Assembly: GCA_001801105.1 (NCBI GenBank)
Contig: MGWS01000014.1
Location: 1 to 20,120 of the forward strand
Origin: Gallionellales bacterium GWA2_60_18
Lineage (GTDB): Bacteria > Pseudomonadota > Gammaproteobacteria > Burkholderiales > Gallionellaceae
Length of the DNA: 20,120 nucleotides
Direction of reading: 5' to 3'
Below are positions 8,038 to 16,059 of the stretch, one piece after another (positions within the stretch are counted from its first letter, which is position 1; each line of letters starts with the position of its first letter). The translations under genes and the position numbers were made by a program. The notes below the pieces were generated by a model. It had not been told where the DNA came from, ran no database searches, and worked only from the letters and a program-made list of their open reading frames with translations.

Positions 8038-8663
8038 TACGGTTGCTCCTTCAAAAGCGTTTTGTTGCTGTCATTGCTCAACTCATCGGCAAGCTCGGTA
8101 CGGAATCTTTCGAGCTTGCCGTGAAAATCGTCCGCGTCGCCATAATCCAGAAAGCGCTGGTAGCGGGAATGCGGGCCGCGCATCTTGCGCGCGTGCTTGA
8201 TCGGGCAGAAATACTGCTCGGTGCGCGCCGTGATCTCCTGGGCGTAGGCCAGCAGGCCGACCGCATACGAGCAGTACAGGCAGTGCGCCTTTTCGATGAT
8301 GTTCAGGTAGGCCAGCAACTGGTGGTCGAACACGATGTAGTCGGCGCGCTTCGCTTTGGCGATGCGGTAGACCGGGAAACAGGTCGTCTGGTAGAGGCTG
8401 ATGAACAGATCGAGCAGCAGCAGCGGGATAGCCGCGCTATAGATGATGGGCATGGTGAGGTAGTTCTGCGGGCGCACGGTGAGGAACCAGCGGAACACCC
8501 CCAGCCTGACGCGCCGGTGTGCATCGTGGATGGCGCGCTCGAATATCACGCGCTGGTCTTCGATGCGGTAGCGCAGGCGTTCTTCCTGCGCCTCGACGGC
8601 GGCGTCCAGTTCGCCTTCCAGGGCGGCGATCTGGTCGAGCAGTTGGCGTATCCGGTTGTCCAT
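8037..8663 (-). CDS. Conserved membrane-associated protein of unknown function, coupled to nrdJ
   Basis: A 208-residue protein. Residues 1-50 look like a coiled coil ([26 protein letters not shown]). A hydrophobic span follows at about 69-91 ([21 protein letters not shown]). The second half carries [11 protein letters not shown] (C128, C131) and [10 protein letters not shown] (C153, H157), which could bind a metal or form a redox pair, and then a patterned acidic region ([18 protein letters not shown]). I recall similar unnamed proteins in betaproteobacteria but no function. Its stop overlaps the nrdJ start (TAATG), and serB ends nearby upstream, so the three are likely one transcript. Confidence 0.75.
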   Translation of the reverse strand: MDNRIRQLLDQIAALEGELDAAVEAQEERLRYRIEDQRVIFERAIHDAHRRVRLGVFRWFLTVRPQNYLTMPIIYSAAIPLLLLDLFISLYQTTCFPVYRIAKAKRADYIVFDHQLLAYLNIIEKAHCLYCSYAVGLLAYAQEITARTEQYFCPIKHARKMRGPHSRYQRFLDYGDADDFHGKLERFRTELADELSNDSNKTLLKEQP

Positions 8664-8668
8664 GATCG

Positions 8669-9508
8669 CTACTGGCCCCCGAGCAGGTTGACCAGGCCGT
8701 CCAGCCCGGTGAAGTTCAGCGCATAGCTGGCCTGCTCGCGTACCACCGGCTTGGCGTGATAGGCGATGCTGATGCCCGCCTGCGCCATCATCTTCAGGTC
8801 GTTCGCGCCGTCGCCCATGGCGATCACCTGTTGCGGCGCCAGCGCCAGTTCTTCGCGGGTCTTCACCAGCCAGTCGGCCTTGCCCTGTCCGTCGAGTATC
8901 TTGCCCAGCACCTTGCCGGTGAGCTTGCCGCCGGCGATCTCCAGCGTGTTGGCGTGGGCGAAATCGAGACCGAGCCGCGCTTTCAGGCGCTCGGTGAAGA
9001 ACATGAAGCCGCCGGAGACCAGCAGCGTCCGGATGCCGTGCCGCTTCAGCGCGGCGAGCATGGCCTCGGCGCCGGGATTGAGTTTCAGGCGCTCGTCATG
9101 GACGCGCTGCAAGGCACCCTCGTCCAGCCCTTCGAGCAGGGCCACGCGGCGGCGCAGGCTTTCGGCAAAGTCGATCTCGCCGCGCATCGCCGCCTCGGTG
9201 ACCGCAGATACCTGCGGCTTGAGCCCCTGCATGTCGGCGATCTCGTCGATACATTCTATGTTGATGAGCGTGGAATCCATGTCCATCACCAGCAGGCCGA
9301 AATCGGCGATGCGGCGGTCGCGCGGCACCAGGCCGTAATCGAGCTCGTTTTCGAGGCAAAAGGGTGCGATTGCGGGATGCGGCTGCGCTCCGGGCAGGCG
9401 GTAGGCATGTTCGCCGATCTGTTCGCAGCGGCCGCTGCCCGCCAGGCTGGCGAGGTGGTCGAGATGCGCGGCGGCAATGGGGTGCGTGGCCTGGATGACG
9501 AGATTCAT
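8669..9508 (-). CDS. serB: Phosphoserine phosphatase (HAD superfamily)
   Basis: A 279-residue protein that makes L-serine from phosphoserine in the cytoplasm, the last step of the phosphorylated serine pathway. HAD motifs are all visible: DMDSTLI with the nucleophile D76 and acid D78, the SGG motif with S165, a catalytic lysine around K210 (DGQGKADWL) and GDGANDLKMM (D233, D237) for magnesium. The N-terminal 70 residues form the regulatory-type region usual for proteobacterial SerB. Its stop lies five bases before the start of the next gene. A gap of about 130 bases with only weak hairpins separates it from the SCO gene, so it may have its own promoter. Confidence 0.93.
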   Translation of the reverse strand: MNLVIQATHPIAAAHLDHLASLAGSGRCEQIGEHAYRLPGAQPHPAIAPFCLENELDYGLVPRDRRIADFGLLVMDMDSTLINIECIDEIADMQGLKPQVSAVTEAAMRGEIDFAESLRRRVALLEGLDEGALQRVHDERLKLNPGAEAMLAALKRHGIRTLLVSGGFMFFTERLKARLGLDFAHANTLEIAGGKLTGKVLGKILDGQGKADWLVKTREELALAPQQVIAMGDGANDLKMMAQAGISIAYHAKPVVREQASYALNFTGLDGLVNLLGGQ

Positions 9509-9637
9509 TATGGTCGGTTCGTTCGGGATTCGGGTTGCGGTTTCGCATTGCGCGAGGAACGTATTTTAGCGGAGAACGCGATCCGCTGTTGCGGTGGCGC
9601 AGGCCGGGAAACCCCGATAAGGCCCTGCGGGGAGGGG

Positions 9638-10237
9638 TTAATCGGCGGATTGCCCCGCCGGAAGCAGCAGCCAGGCCGGATCCTTGCCATAGACCGTGAG
9701 CGATTTCTCGATCTCGCCGGCCGCGTTCAGGCGCACGACCTTGAAATCGTGCAACAGGTGCTCGCCCATGTACCAGTAGCGGATACCGAGCCGGGCGGCG
9801 ACTTCCGCCATGGCGGCCTCGCTGCCGGTGAGCAGATGCCAGTTGTCCCGCTCCACGCCGCGCCTGACCCGGTATTCGCGCCAGGCGGCGGGCGTGTCGT
9901 TCTTCGGATCCAGGCTGATCACGACGAAATCGATGGCTATCTTCTTTTCATCGGCTGCCGCCTGGATATCCTTCAGTTGCGTGAAGGTGACGCTGCACAT
10001 GAAACGGCATTCGCTGTATTCCATGGTGAGGATGAGCGGCCTGCTGCGCCAATCGGAGAGATGTAGCGTCTTTCCCTGATCGTCGGTGAACGGATAGGGC
10101 AATGTGTGGAAGCTGAATGGCGCGCAGTTGGCCGTGCCGGACAACAGGGATGCGGCGGCGAGCAGGAAGGCCGCAATGCGGCGGAAGAGGGGTGTTCCGG
10201 CTTTCCGGGATGCTGGCAAAGAGGGATCAGTAGGCAA
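9638..10237 (-). CDS. SCO1/SenC family copper/thiol-redox protein
   Basis: About 199 residues from a TTG start at 10237. An N-terminal hydrophobic segment (about 19-38, FRRIAAFLLAAASLLSGTANC) marks export. The mature part has the thioredoxin-like fold signature of SCO proteins: ECRFMC (C77, C81, CX3C), VISLDPKNDTPAAW, and the copper-ligand-type histidine in LLHDFKV (H163). SCO proteins deliver copper to cytochrome oxidase or act as thiol-disulfide helpers for metalloproteins. Here the gene overlaps the end of the b-type cytochrome gene by 11 bases, so a role in maturing or protecting this electron-transfer system is plausible. The start is not certain: the overlap leaves no ATG, and an in-frame TTG lies six codons on. 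Confidence 0.85.
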   Translation of the reverse strand: MPTDPSLPASRKAGTPLFRRIAAFLLAAASLLSGTANCAPFSFHTLPYPFTDDQGKTLHLSDWRSRPLILTMEYSECRFMCSVTFTQLKDIQAAADEKKIAIDFVVISLDPKNDTPAAWREYRVRRGVERDNWHLLTGSEAAMAEVAARLGIRYWYMGEHLLHDFKVVRLNAAGEIEKSLTVYGKDPAWLLLPAGQSAD

Positions 10238-11033
10238 CGAGGTACTTGTTGATGTTCATGGCCACCTCGGTGATTTCGCTCACGACCAGAATCACACCGA
10301 TCAACAGCAAGATCGTGCCCATGAAGGGATGGCGGTAATTGAACCATCGCTCGGCGGGACGCAGCCTGACGGGGATCTTTTCGTCCGGATAGACCGGGTA
10401 ATCCGCGATCTCGGACGGTTCGGCGTTGCGCGGAACCCGTTTATGGCCGGTGATCATCGCCAGCACGTAGTTCTCGCGGTGCGCGCGCGCGGCCCATGCC
10501 ACGCCGACGATGTGCAGGGCGACGAAAGCGGCGGTGAGGTGACCAAGCGACTTGTGCAGCAACTTGAGAATATCCTCCCAGTTCGCCGGCACCATCTCGC
10601 CGAAGGGGCCGAGTTGCTGCCCGGAACTGTAGAGCAAGAGTCCCAGCGAGCCGTTGACCAGCATCAGGCTTATCAGGGTAAGCGCCATCCATGAGCCCAT
10701 GGGGTTATGGCTGGCGTAATAACATGCGCGACCCCTGAGCATCTGAATGGTGTACTCGAACAACTGCTTCGGGCTGTACCAGAACGAGCTGAAGCGCGCC
10801 GCCTTGCTGCCTAAGAAGCCCCATGCCAGACGTATCACCATCAGCACCATCATCAGCTCGCCGGCATAGGCATGGATCGGGAACTTGCGGTATTTCAGGT
10901 AGATGATGGCGAAGAAAATCACCGTCATCCAGTGGCTCATTCGCACGAACAAGTCCCACACCTTGATGATGGTTTCCTTGCGCTTGCGCCGTTCCGGGAT
11001 TTCAAGGAAGCCGGAAGCCGGGGTGTCATCCAT
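10227..11033 (-). CDS. Cytochrome b561-like diheme membrane protein
   Basis: A 268-residue integral membrane protein. Hydrophobic spans are visible at about 32-46, 58-75, 114-136, 163-182 and 239-254. Histidines placed in or next to helices (H34, H54, H160/H165, H174) suit two b-type hemes as in the cytochrome b561/hydrogenase cytochrome b group. Such proteins pass electrons between the quinone pool and periplasmic cytochromes. It starts four bases after the chemotaxis receptor gene, with AAGG inside the receptor's last codons as ribosome binding site, and overlaps the SCO gene. In this cluster it is the only candidate for the inner-membrane partner of MtrAB, since no CymA/NapC-type cytochrome is encoded here. 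Direction of electron flow cannot be read from the sequence. Confidence 0.85.
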   Translation of the reverse strand: MDDTPASGFLEIPERRKRKETIIKVWDLFVRMSHWMTVIFFAIIYLKYRKFPIHAYAGELMMVLMVIRLAWGFLGSKAARFSSFWYSPKQLFEYTIQMLRGRACYYASHNPMGSWMALTLISLMLVNGSLGLLLYSSGQQLGPFGEMVPANWEDILKLLHKSLGHLTAAFVALHIVGVAWAARAHRENYVLAMITGHKRVPRNAEPSEIADYPVYPDEKIPVRLRPAERWFNYRHPFMGTILLLIGVILVVSEITEVAMNINKYLVAY

Positions 11034-11037
11034 GTTG

Positions 11038-12672
11038 CTATACCTTGAATTTCGACATTTCAGCTTGCAGGCTGCTGGCGAGGCTGTTCAGCTGGCGCGT
11101 GGCCTCGGTCATCTCCTTGATGGCAGCGGTGTTTTCACGGGCCAGGCCAGCGATGGATTCCACCGTGTTGGCGACCATCGTGCTGGTGGCGTTCTGCTCG
11201 GTGGTGGCGGTGCGGATGCCACCCATGCCTTCGGCACACTCGATGACCGACTTGGAGGCATTCGTCAGGATGTTTGCCACATTGGCCATGGTTTCCAGGC
11301 TGACTTTGAGCACTTCGGTGCCGTGGTCGACGGCGCCGTTGACCTGGCCGGATTCCGCATCCAGCGCCTGGGTGATGGTATTGATCTCGCTCGCCGACTT
11401 GGCCGATTTTTCCGCCAGCTTGCGCACTTCGTCGGCGACCACGGCGAAGCCGCGTCCCTGTTCGCCGGCACGGGCCGCCTCGATGGCGGCATTGAGCGCC
11501 AGCAGGTTGGTCTGGTCGGCGATATCCTTCACCTGCTGGGTGATCTTGGAGATGGATGCGGTCTTCACGACGAAGGTCGCCACGGTCGAAGCGATCTCGG
11601 AAACGGACTGCGCCACTTGTTGCAGGCTGGCCTGCAATTCCGTCAGGGTTTTGGCTCCGGCCTCGGTATGTTGGCGGCTATCGCACGAAAGGCTTTCGAC
11701 GGTGCCGCACGCGTCGGCGACGCTTGCGATGCTGTTGGTCATTTGCTCTATCGCGCTCGCAGTGGACATGGATTTGTCCATTTGCTCGATCGAGCTGGTG
11801 GAGATGTGTTCACTGGTCTTCTGCAGGTCGCGGGCCGCTTCGCCCACCTTGGCGGCCGTCAGGTTGATGCTTGCGATCAGCCGCTGCAACTTGTCCATCA
11901 TGTGGTTGAAGGCTTCCGAGGCCAGACCGATCTCATCGTGTCCGGCTACGGGCAGGCGCTGGGTCAGGTCTCCCTCGCCATGGGAGATGGTCTCCAGCTG
12001 GCTGGTCATGGACATGAGCGGTTTCGACACGGTGCGCCGCACGAAGTAGTAGATGAATCCCAGCAGCGGCAGCGTGATGATAAGGGCGGCGAGGGTGAGC
12101 GCGATCTGGGCTTGCTGAACCGAGCTGTCCACGGTCTCGAGACGTATCTTCATCGAGACTGCGCCGAGGATCATGCCTTCCTTGGCTTCCAGGTGGCATT
12201 CCATGCAGTCGCGGCCGAGGTAGTTCTTGAAGGCAGTGGCGGGGAACACCGCGCGCAGGATGTGCCCTTCCTTGGGATCGTCCTGTTCTTCAAACACCGG
12301 CTGGCCTTCCTTCAGGACGCGCTGTTCCAGTCCATCCGGATGCATGGCGCTCTCGTCGCCATCGCCCATCTCGTGGATCACCGGTTCGCCGCGGATGACG
12401 TGCAGCTCGCGCACCGCATCCGATTTCTGCACCTGATCGTAGAGGATGGCGCGCTTCTTGATGGTCTTGGTGACCTTCATGAACAGCAGGTTGGCCATGG
12501 TGGTTTCGTGTACGCTGGCGGCGAGGTTGCGTGCCAGGTTCGTCGCCATGTTGCGCTGCTGATACGAAGCCCAGCCCACCATCAGCGCCAGCCCGAGCAG
12601 CAGCATGCCGCCGATGGCGCACACCATCTTGACCCAGATCTTCAGATTCGCGATTTTGCCGTTGCTGCTCAT
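11038..12672 (-). CDS. Methyl-accepting chemotaxis protein with a periplasmic c-type heme sensor domain
   Basis: A 544-residue receptor. TM1 is at about 14-36 and TM2 at about 188-211. The periplasmic domain (37-187) contains [10 protein letters not shown], a CxxCH heme-binding motif at C156-C159-H160. A HAMP domain follows at 210-262 and then a long signalling coiled coil whose hairpin tip is intact ([20 protein letters not shown], about 397-416). Geobacter receptors GSU0935 and GSU0582 are known examples of chemotaxis proteins with covalent heme in a periplasmic Cache/PAS-like domain; this looks like the same design, though homology was not tested. It lies between the MtrB-type porin gene and the cytochrome b gene, pointing to redox or ligand sensing linked to this electron-transfer chain. 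AGAGGAA precedes the ATG. Confidence 0.93.
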   Translation of the reverse strand: MSSNGKIANLKIWVKMVCAIGGMLLLGLALMVGWASYQQRNMATNLARNLAASVHETTMANLLFMKVTKTIKKRAILYDQVQKSDAVRELHVIRGEPVIHEMGDGDESAMHPDGLEQRVLKEGQPVFEEQDDPKEGHILRAVFPATAFKNYLGRDCMECHLEAKEGMILGAVSMKIRLETVDSSVQQAQIALTLAALIITLPLLGFIYYFVRRTVSKPLMSMTSQLETISHGEGDLTQRLPVAGHDEIGLASEAFNHMMDKLQRLIASINLTAAKVGEAARDLQKTSEHISTSSIEQMDKSMSTASAIEQMTNSIASVADACGTVESLSCDSRQHTEAGAKTLTELQASLQQVAQSVSEIASTVATFVVKTASISKITQQVKDIADQTNLLALNAAIEAARAGEQGRGFAVVADEVRKLAEKSAKSASEINTITQALDAESGQVNGAVDHGTEVLKVSLETMANVANILTNASKSVIECAEGMGGIRTATTEQNATSTMVANTVESIAGLARENTAAIKEMTEATRQLNSLASSLQAEMSKFKV

Positions 12673-12743
12673 TCGACGTTTCCTCTGGTCATCACAGTTG
12701 GTTCATGCTGTTGAAAAACATTCTGCGCTGCTTTCGTTTCGCT

Positions 12744-12759
12744 GGCAAATTTGTCACCA
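12744..12759 (-). promoter_or_regulatory. Weak sigma-54-like site upstream of the chemotaxis receptor gene
   Basis: On the minus strand TGGTGACAAATTTGCC has the GG and GC dinucleotides ten bases apart and a TTTGC -12 block, but matches poorly between -23 and -18. It lies in the 100-base gap between mtrB and the receptor gene. It could let the receptor be expressed apart from mtrAB, or be chance. Confidence 0.25.
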
Positions 12760-12772
12760 CTCTCGATGTGGA

Positions 12773-14797
12773 TCAGAAATCGTAGCGGTAAGTCATGCCC
12801 AGGAAATGGGTGAGTTCCTTGGCGTGCTGATCTACCGTGCCGCTATCGGTTGCGTATGTCCATCCGGTCCAGTTCCAGTCATCGGTCTTGCGCTGGTCGA
12901 GCATGTAATCTACGCGCACGCTGGAACTCTTCGCCACCGGGTAGATGCCGAACACCGAGAGGCTGATCAGCTCGGTCGTGATATCAGGCGCAGCGGGAGT
13001 GGTCAGCGTGCCGGTCATGGCATGACTACTCTGGTCGTTGGCGACCATGAGGTCGCCGCCCAGTTCGAGTTTGTTGCGTACCTTGCCGCGGATGCCGAGT
13101 CCGAACGAGTCCACGCGGTTGTTCAGAGCTGAACTGTACAAAGTTCCACAGCCGATCACCGTGCAGGTCGCCTGGGATATCCCGGTACTCTCGCGTGTGC
13201 CCCAGGCAGTCAGTTTCCAGTTGTCGTTCACGGTGTAGCTGGCATCAACGCCGGTCAGCCAGGCATGACCGGAGCGTGCCCCGACTTGTTGCGTTTGACG
13301 AGCCGGGCCATAGACGTCGCGCGAGTCTTCCGCATTGAATTGCAGCGACAGCGCATCGGTCGGAACCCAGTCCAGCGACATGCGCCACTTGTTGCGGTCG
13401 CGGTCCGCTATGTAGATGGGCTGCAAAAAGCCGCCGGAAACATAAGAGGTGCCGTCGGTTTTTGTGAGGGTTCGGTAATCCGAGCCGCTACGACTGCTAC
13501 TGACATAACTGAGCGAGCCGCTGAGCGACTCGCTCAGCGTGCGGCGCAGTTCGACGCGGTAGGTCTGCTCTTCGGTGCGAGCACGGTAGCCGACCACGCG
13601 TGTTCCCGCCATGGTGCGCTCCTTTAGTTCGGCATCCACTCCGCCGATCAGATGGAAGCCTTGCGGCAACTGGTAGGCAGCCTCGAACTTGCCGGACTCG
13701 TTGCGCAGCGAGCGCGGTTCATTGAAGCCGTTGGTGGAAGCGCCGGAAGCAATGTACTGGGATGTTGCTGTGTTGTCGTCGCGGTCCTCATAACGCAAAT
13801 CGGCTTTGAGGTTCAGCTTCGGTGTCGGGCGTGAGGTCAGTGCCAGTTGTGCCAGCGTGGTATTGAGTACACCGCCGAGGTCGGTACGGGTTGAAAGAGA
13901 CGCAGCCGTCGGCGTGATAAACCTGTCGTTTTGTGTAGCGTGGGTGTAGGCCAGCTTGAACTTGGCGCGCGTGACATCGGTGAACTTGTAGGCGCCAGTC
14001 AGATGCAGCTGGTGTGCCGAGTTATCCGGGGGGAGCGCGATATTGGCGGCGTCGGTCGTAGTGACTGCAAGCAAAGGGTTCGAGTTGTCGAAGAACGCGC
14101 CGTAATAGCCGCCGACGAGTTGCAGTCGCTCGCCGGTGTAGTTCAACACGGCATCGAGCTGCTGTGTGGTAGTGTCGATCGGTTCGGCGAGAAAGTTCTG
14201 ATTTGAACCCGTGTTACGACGCCCGAATAGCCGGGTGCCTTCCTTCTTTTCATGCTGATAATTCACGCGGAACTCGAATTCCGGGCCGAAATAGCGCGAG
14301 GCTTCGACGGCGGTCTTGTAGCGGTCGGTTCCCAGCTTGACGGTCTGCATGGGCGAGACGTTGTTCACCGAAAGCGTATTGGTTCCGATACCGGTCAGCT
14401 TGGTGTGGATGTCGTATGGTGCGACGCGCGGAGTCTGGCCGTAGTCGAATGCGATGCGCCATAGTCCCTGCTTCTCATATTCGGCATGGAACTCCTGCGT
14501 GGACAGGCCGAGGTTGCGTGCGGAGATGCGCGTCCAGGTGGCATCGTCGCGCCGTACCAGGTCGAGCGCGCCGAAAGCGTAGGTATCGGCATCACTCAGC
14601 CCGCGGTACATGCCGAAACGCTGGTTATCCTCGCCGATGTTGATCATTCCGAACGAGATACTGCTTGTTCTTGGGTTGGTCAGCAGGTCGATCTCGTCGC
14701 CTTCCTCGGCATGAACCGGGGAGAGGAACGCACCCAGCGTGGCCAGCAACGCCAGGCGGCGCGCGAAAGGGAAACGTTGGTTTTTCGTGTTGAACAT
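12773..14797 (-). CDS. mtrB: MtrB/PioB-family outer-membrane beta-barrel of an electron conduit
   Basis: A 674-residue protein with a signal peptide (cut after SPVHA at residue 30) and a long run of alternating beta-strand segments ending in the C-terminal aromatic YRYDF needed for outer-membrane insertion. MtrB/PioB/MtoB barrels hold an MtrA-type decaheme cytochrome inside and so carry electrons across the outer membrane. The size and the adjacent decaheme gene fit well. The N-terminal CxxC found in Shewanella MtrB is absent; the only cysteines in the mature part are C545 and C550. The gene starts 12 bases after the mtrA-like stop, and its TAAGGAGAT ribosome binding site overlaps that stop. 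Which subfamily (MtrB, MtoB, PioB) it belongs to would need a tree. Confidence 0.9.
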   Translation of the reverse strand: MFNTKNQRFPFARRLALLATLGAFLSPVHAEEGDEIDLLTNPRTSSISFGMINIGEDNQRFGMYRGLSDADTYAFGALDLVRRDDATWTRISARNLGLSTQEFHAEYEKQGLWRIAFDYGQTPRVAPYDIHTKLTGIGTNTLSVNNVSPMQTVKLGTDRYKTAVEASRYFGPEFEFRVNYQHEKKEGTRLFGRRNTGSNQNFLAEPIDTTTQQLDAVLNYTGERLQLVGGYYGAFFDNSNPLLAVTTTDAANIALPPDNSAHQLHLTGAYKFTDVTRAKFKLAYTHATQNDRFITPTAASLSTRTDLGGVLNTTLAQLALTSRPTPKLNLKADLRYEDRDDNTATSQYIASGASTNGFNEPRSLRNESGKFEAAYQLPQGFHLIGGVDAELKERTMAGTRVVGYRARTEEQTYRVELRRTLSESLSGSLSYVSSSRSGSDYRTLTKTDGTSYVSGGFLQPIYIADRDRNKWRMSLDWVPTDALSLQFNAEDSRDVYGPARQTQQVGARSGHAWLTGVDASYTVNDNWKLTAWGTRESTGISQATCTVIGCGTLYSSALNNRVDSFGLGIRGKVRNKLELGGDLMVANDQSSHAMTGTLTTPAAPDITTELISLSVFGIYPVAKSSSVRVDYMLDQRKTDDWNWTGWTYATDSGTVDQHAKELTHFLGMTYRYDF

Positions 14798-14809
14798 GTT
14801 CGTATCTCC

Positions 14810-15751
14810 TTAGAAGCGGAAGGTCCGCTCGCCACCCGTATTGGTCGGATTGTTCGTGCCATGGATTTGGGTGTGGCAATTCAGGCAGGAGCGAGCCTGG
14901 GTGATGCCGCGCGTGCCGCTGGTATTGCTGGTGCCTGTGTTGAAGCCGGGATTACCCCCCTGATGGCTGCTTGTTTCATGGCACTGCTGGCACAGGAACG
15001 GCGGCCGGGTCTTGAGCAGGTTATCCACTGCGGTGCCGTGCGGGTTGTGGCAGATGGTGCAGTCCTCGGCGGGCTCGTGCTTGCGGATGAACGGGCCGCG
15101 CTTCTCCATGTGGCAGGTGAAGCAGGTCTCGACCACGCTGTCGCGCTTCATCAGCTTCGGCCCGGCCGAGCCGTGCGAGGCGTGGCAGTCGCCGCACACC
15201 ACTTTGCCTTCCGGCACCGGGTGGTGCGAGGGTTTGTTGAACAGCACGCGCTGATCCTTGTGACAGGTATAGCAGACTTCGGGCTGTTGCTGACGGTCGC
15301 GCACCTTGTCCTGCGGGAGGTGCAGCTTGTGGCAGGAGGTGCAGGCTACGCCGCGGCTGTCGTGGGTGCTACCGCCCCATTGCATGAACTTGCCGCCCTT
15401 GTGGCAGCTGGCGCATTGGTCGTTGTGCCCCTGCACGTCGTTGGCGGTGCGTTTGCCATACGGGAATTCGGGCTTGGGACGTTCCTTCACCCCGGCGGGC
15501 TTGTTGATATGGGTCTCGGCCTCGCCGTGGCAGCCAGCGCAGGACGGCAGGCGTCCGTCGGACATGACGCCATGGCGGGTCTTGGCGATGGAGAATACCG
15601 GATAGGCTTCGGTCTCGTCGTGGCAGCGCGTGCATTTCGCGTCGCCGGTAAGGATCACATCCTTGGACTTGGCATCATCAGCGGCTTGTGCCATGCCGAT
15701 GCCGGACGCGAGAATAAAAAGGGCACAGAATGCCCCTGCGATTTTTTTCAT
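14810..15751 (-). CDS. mtrA: Decaheme c-type cytochrome, MtrA/MtoA/DmsE family
   Basis: A 313-residue periplasmic protein with a signal peptide (cut near AQA|AD at residue 23). Ten CxxCH motifs are present, starting at C40, C71, C113, C137, C160, C186, C210, C231, C254 and C289, the number and length expected for MtrA/MtoA/DmsE. It should insert into the MtrB-type barrel and carry electrons across the outer membrane. The start at 15751 was chosen for the AAGGGGGA ribosome binding site and because the signal peptide begins there; an in-frame ATG at 15778 would add nine residues with no purpose. A sigma-54-type promoter lies about 110 bases upstream. Without an MtrC partner, the pair resembles the iron-oxidation conduits MtoAB and PioAB. 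Direction of flow is inference. Confidence 0.95.
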   Translation of the reverse strand: MKKIAGAFCALFILASGIGMAQAADDAKSKDVILTGDAKCTRCHDETEAYPVFSIAKTRHGVMSDGRLPSCAGCHGEAETHINKPAGVKERPKPEFPYGKRTANDVQGHNDQCASCHKGGKFMQWGGSTHDSRGVACTSCHKLHLPQDKVRDRQQQPEVCYTCHKDQRVLFNKPSHHPVPEGKVVCGDCHASHGSAGPKLMKRDSVVETCFTCHMEKRGPFIRKHEPAEDCTICHNPHGTAVDNLLKTRPPFLCQQCHETSSHQGGNPGFNTGTSNTSGTRGITQARSCLNCHTQIHGTNNPTNTGGERTFRF

Positions 15752-15813
15752 CAGTAGTCCCCCTTGATCCTTGCTCAATCCTATTGGAAGAGCAGGTATG
15801 GCTATTAGCTAGT

Positions 15814-15830
15814 GCCCTTATATATAGGGC
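15814..15830. other. Hairpin in the mtrA leader
   Basis: GCCCT (15814-15818) and AGGGC (15826-15830) flank TATATAT, extended by one T-A pair on the outside. It lies downstream of the predicted sigma-54 start site and would be in the 5' untranslated region. No riboswitch fold was recognised. Confidence 0.35.
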
Positions 15831-15860
15831 ATCTCTAAAAACCTAGCGTCCGCACTGTTA

Positions 15861-15876
15861 TGCAGGTTTCATGCCA
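15861..15876 (-). promoter_or_regulatory. Sigma-54 (RpoN) promoter of the mtrA-mtrB cluster
   Basis: The minus strand reads TGGCATGAAACCTGCA, against the consensus TGGCACG-N4-TTGCA. The GG and GC dinucleotides have exactly the required ten-base spacing, and only two consensus positions differ. Transcription would start near 15850, leaving a leader of about 100 bases before mtrA. Sigma-54 promoters need an activator bound upstream, and matching dyads lie at 15981-16011. Confidence 0.6.
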
Positions 15877-15980
15877 AATATCAATTAATCATGCAATGCC
15901 AGATGAATGGGGGGCTTACTGTCGACGCGCTATTTTTGTATCGAGCAAAACTATTGATATATGCAAATATTTCTCGGGAA

Positions 15981-16011
15981 TGGGAACAAGCCTATTCCCA
16001 AATTTTGGAAT
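15981..16011. promoter_or_regulatory. Overlapping dyads, candidate activator-binding site for the mtrA promoter
   Basis: TGGGAA (15981-15986) pairs with TTCCCA (15995-16000) across eight bases. The second half-site is part of another near-palindrome, ATTCCCAAATTTTGGAAT (15994-16011). They lie about 110-135 bases upstream of the sigma-54 -24 element, the usual distance for an enhancer-binding-protein site. A role as terminator of the upstream cytochrome gene is possible but no T-run follows on either strand. The rest of 15752-16059 is AT-rich and holds no gene that I can see. Confidence 0.4.
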
Positions 16012-16059
16012 ACGAGACAGTTTATTGATTTGTGTAACTGTGATGAAGCGTTCGCAAGC

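Noticed and set aside
9610..9639. Possible terminator after the SCO gene (AACCCC...GGGGTT)
   Set aside because: One arm overlaps the stop codon, the loop is long and only three Ts follow on the minus strand, so the case is weak.
8756..10066. Long plus-strand open frame opposite serB and the SCO gene
   Set aside because: It covers two clear minus-strand genes and shows no recognisable domain or ribosome binding site.
10903..12714. Long plus-strand open frame opposite the chemoreceptor gene
   Set aside because: It is a shadow of the GC-rich minus-strand gene; the translation has no family pattern and the minus-strand protein is unmistakable.
14486..15757. Long plus-strand open frame opposite the decaheme cytochrome gene
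   Set aside because: The opposite strand encodes ten CxxCH motifs and a signal peptide; this frame is an artefact of codon composition.
15877..15892. Possible IHF site (TATCAATTAATCA) next to the sigma-54 promoter
   Set aside because: The last block deviates from the consensus and the position is very close to the promoter, so it is not listed as a feature.
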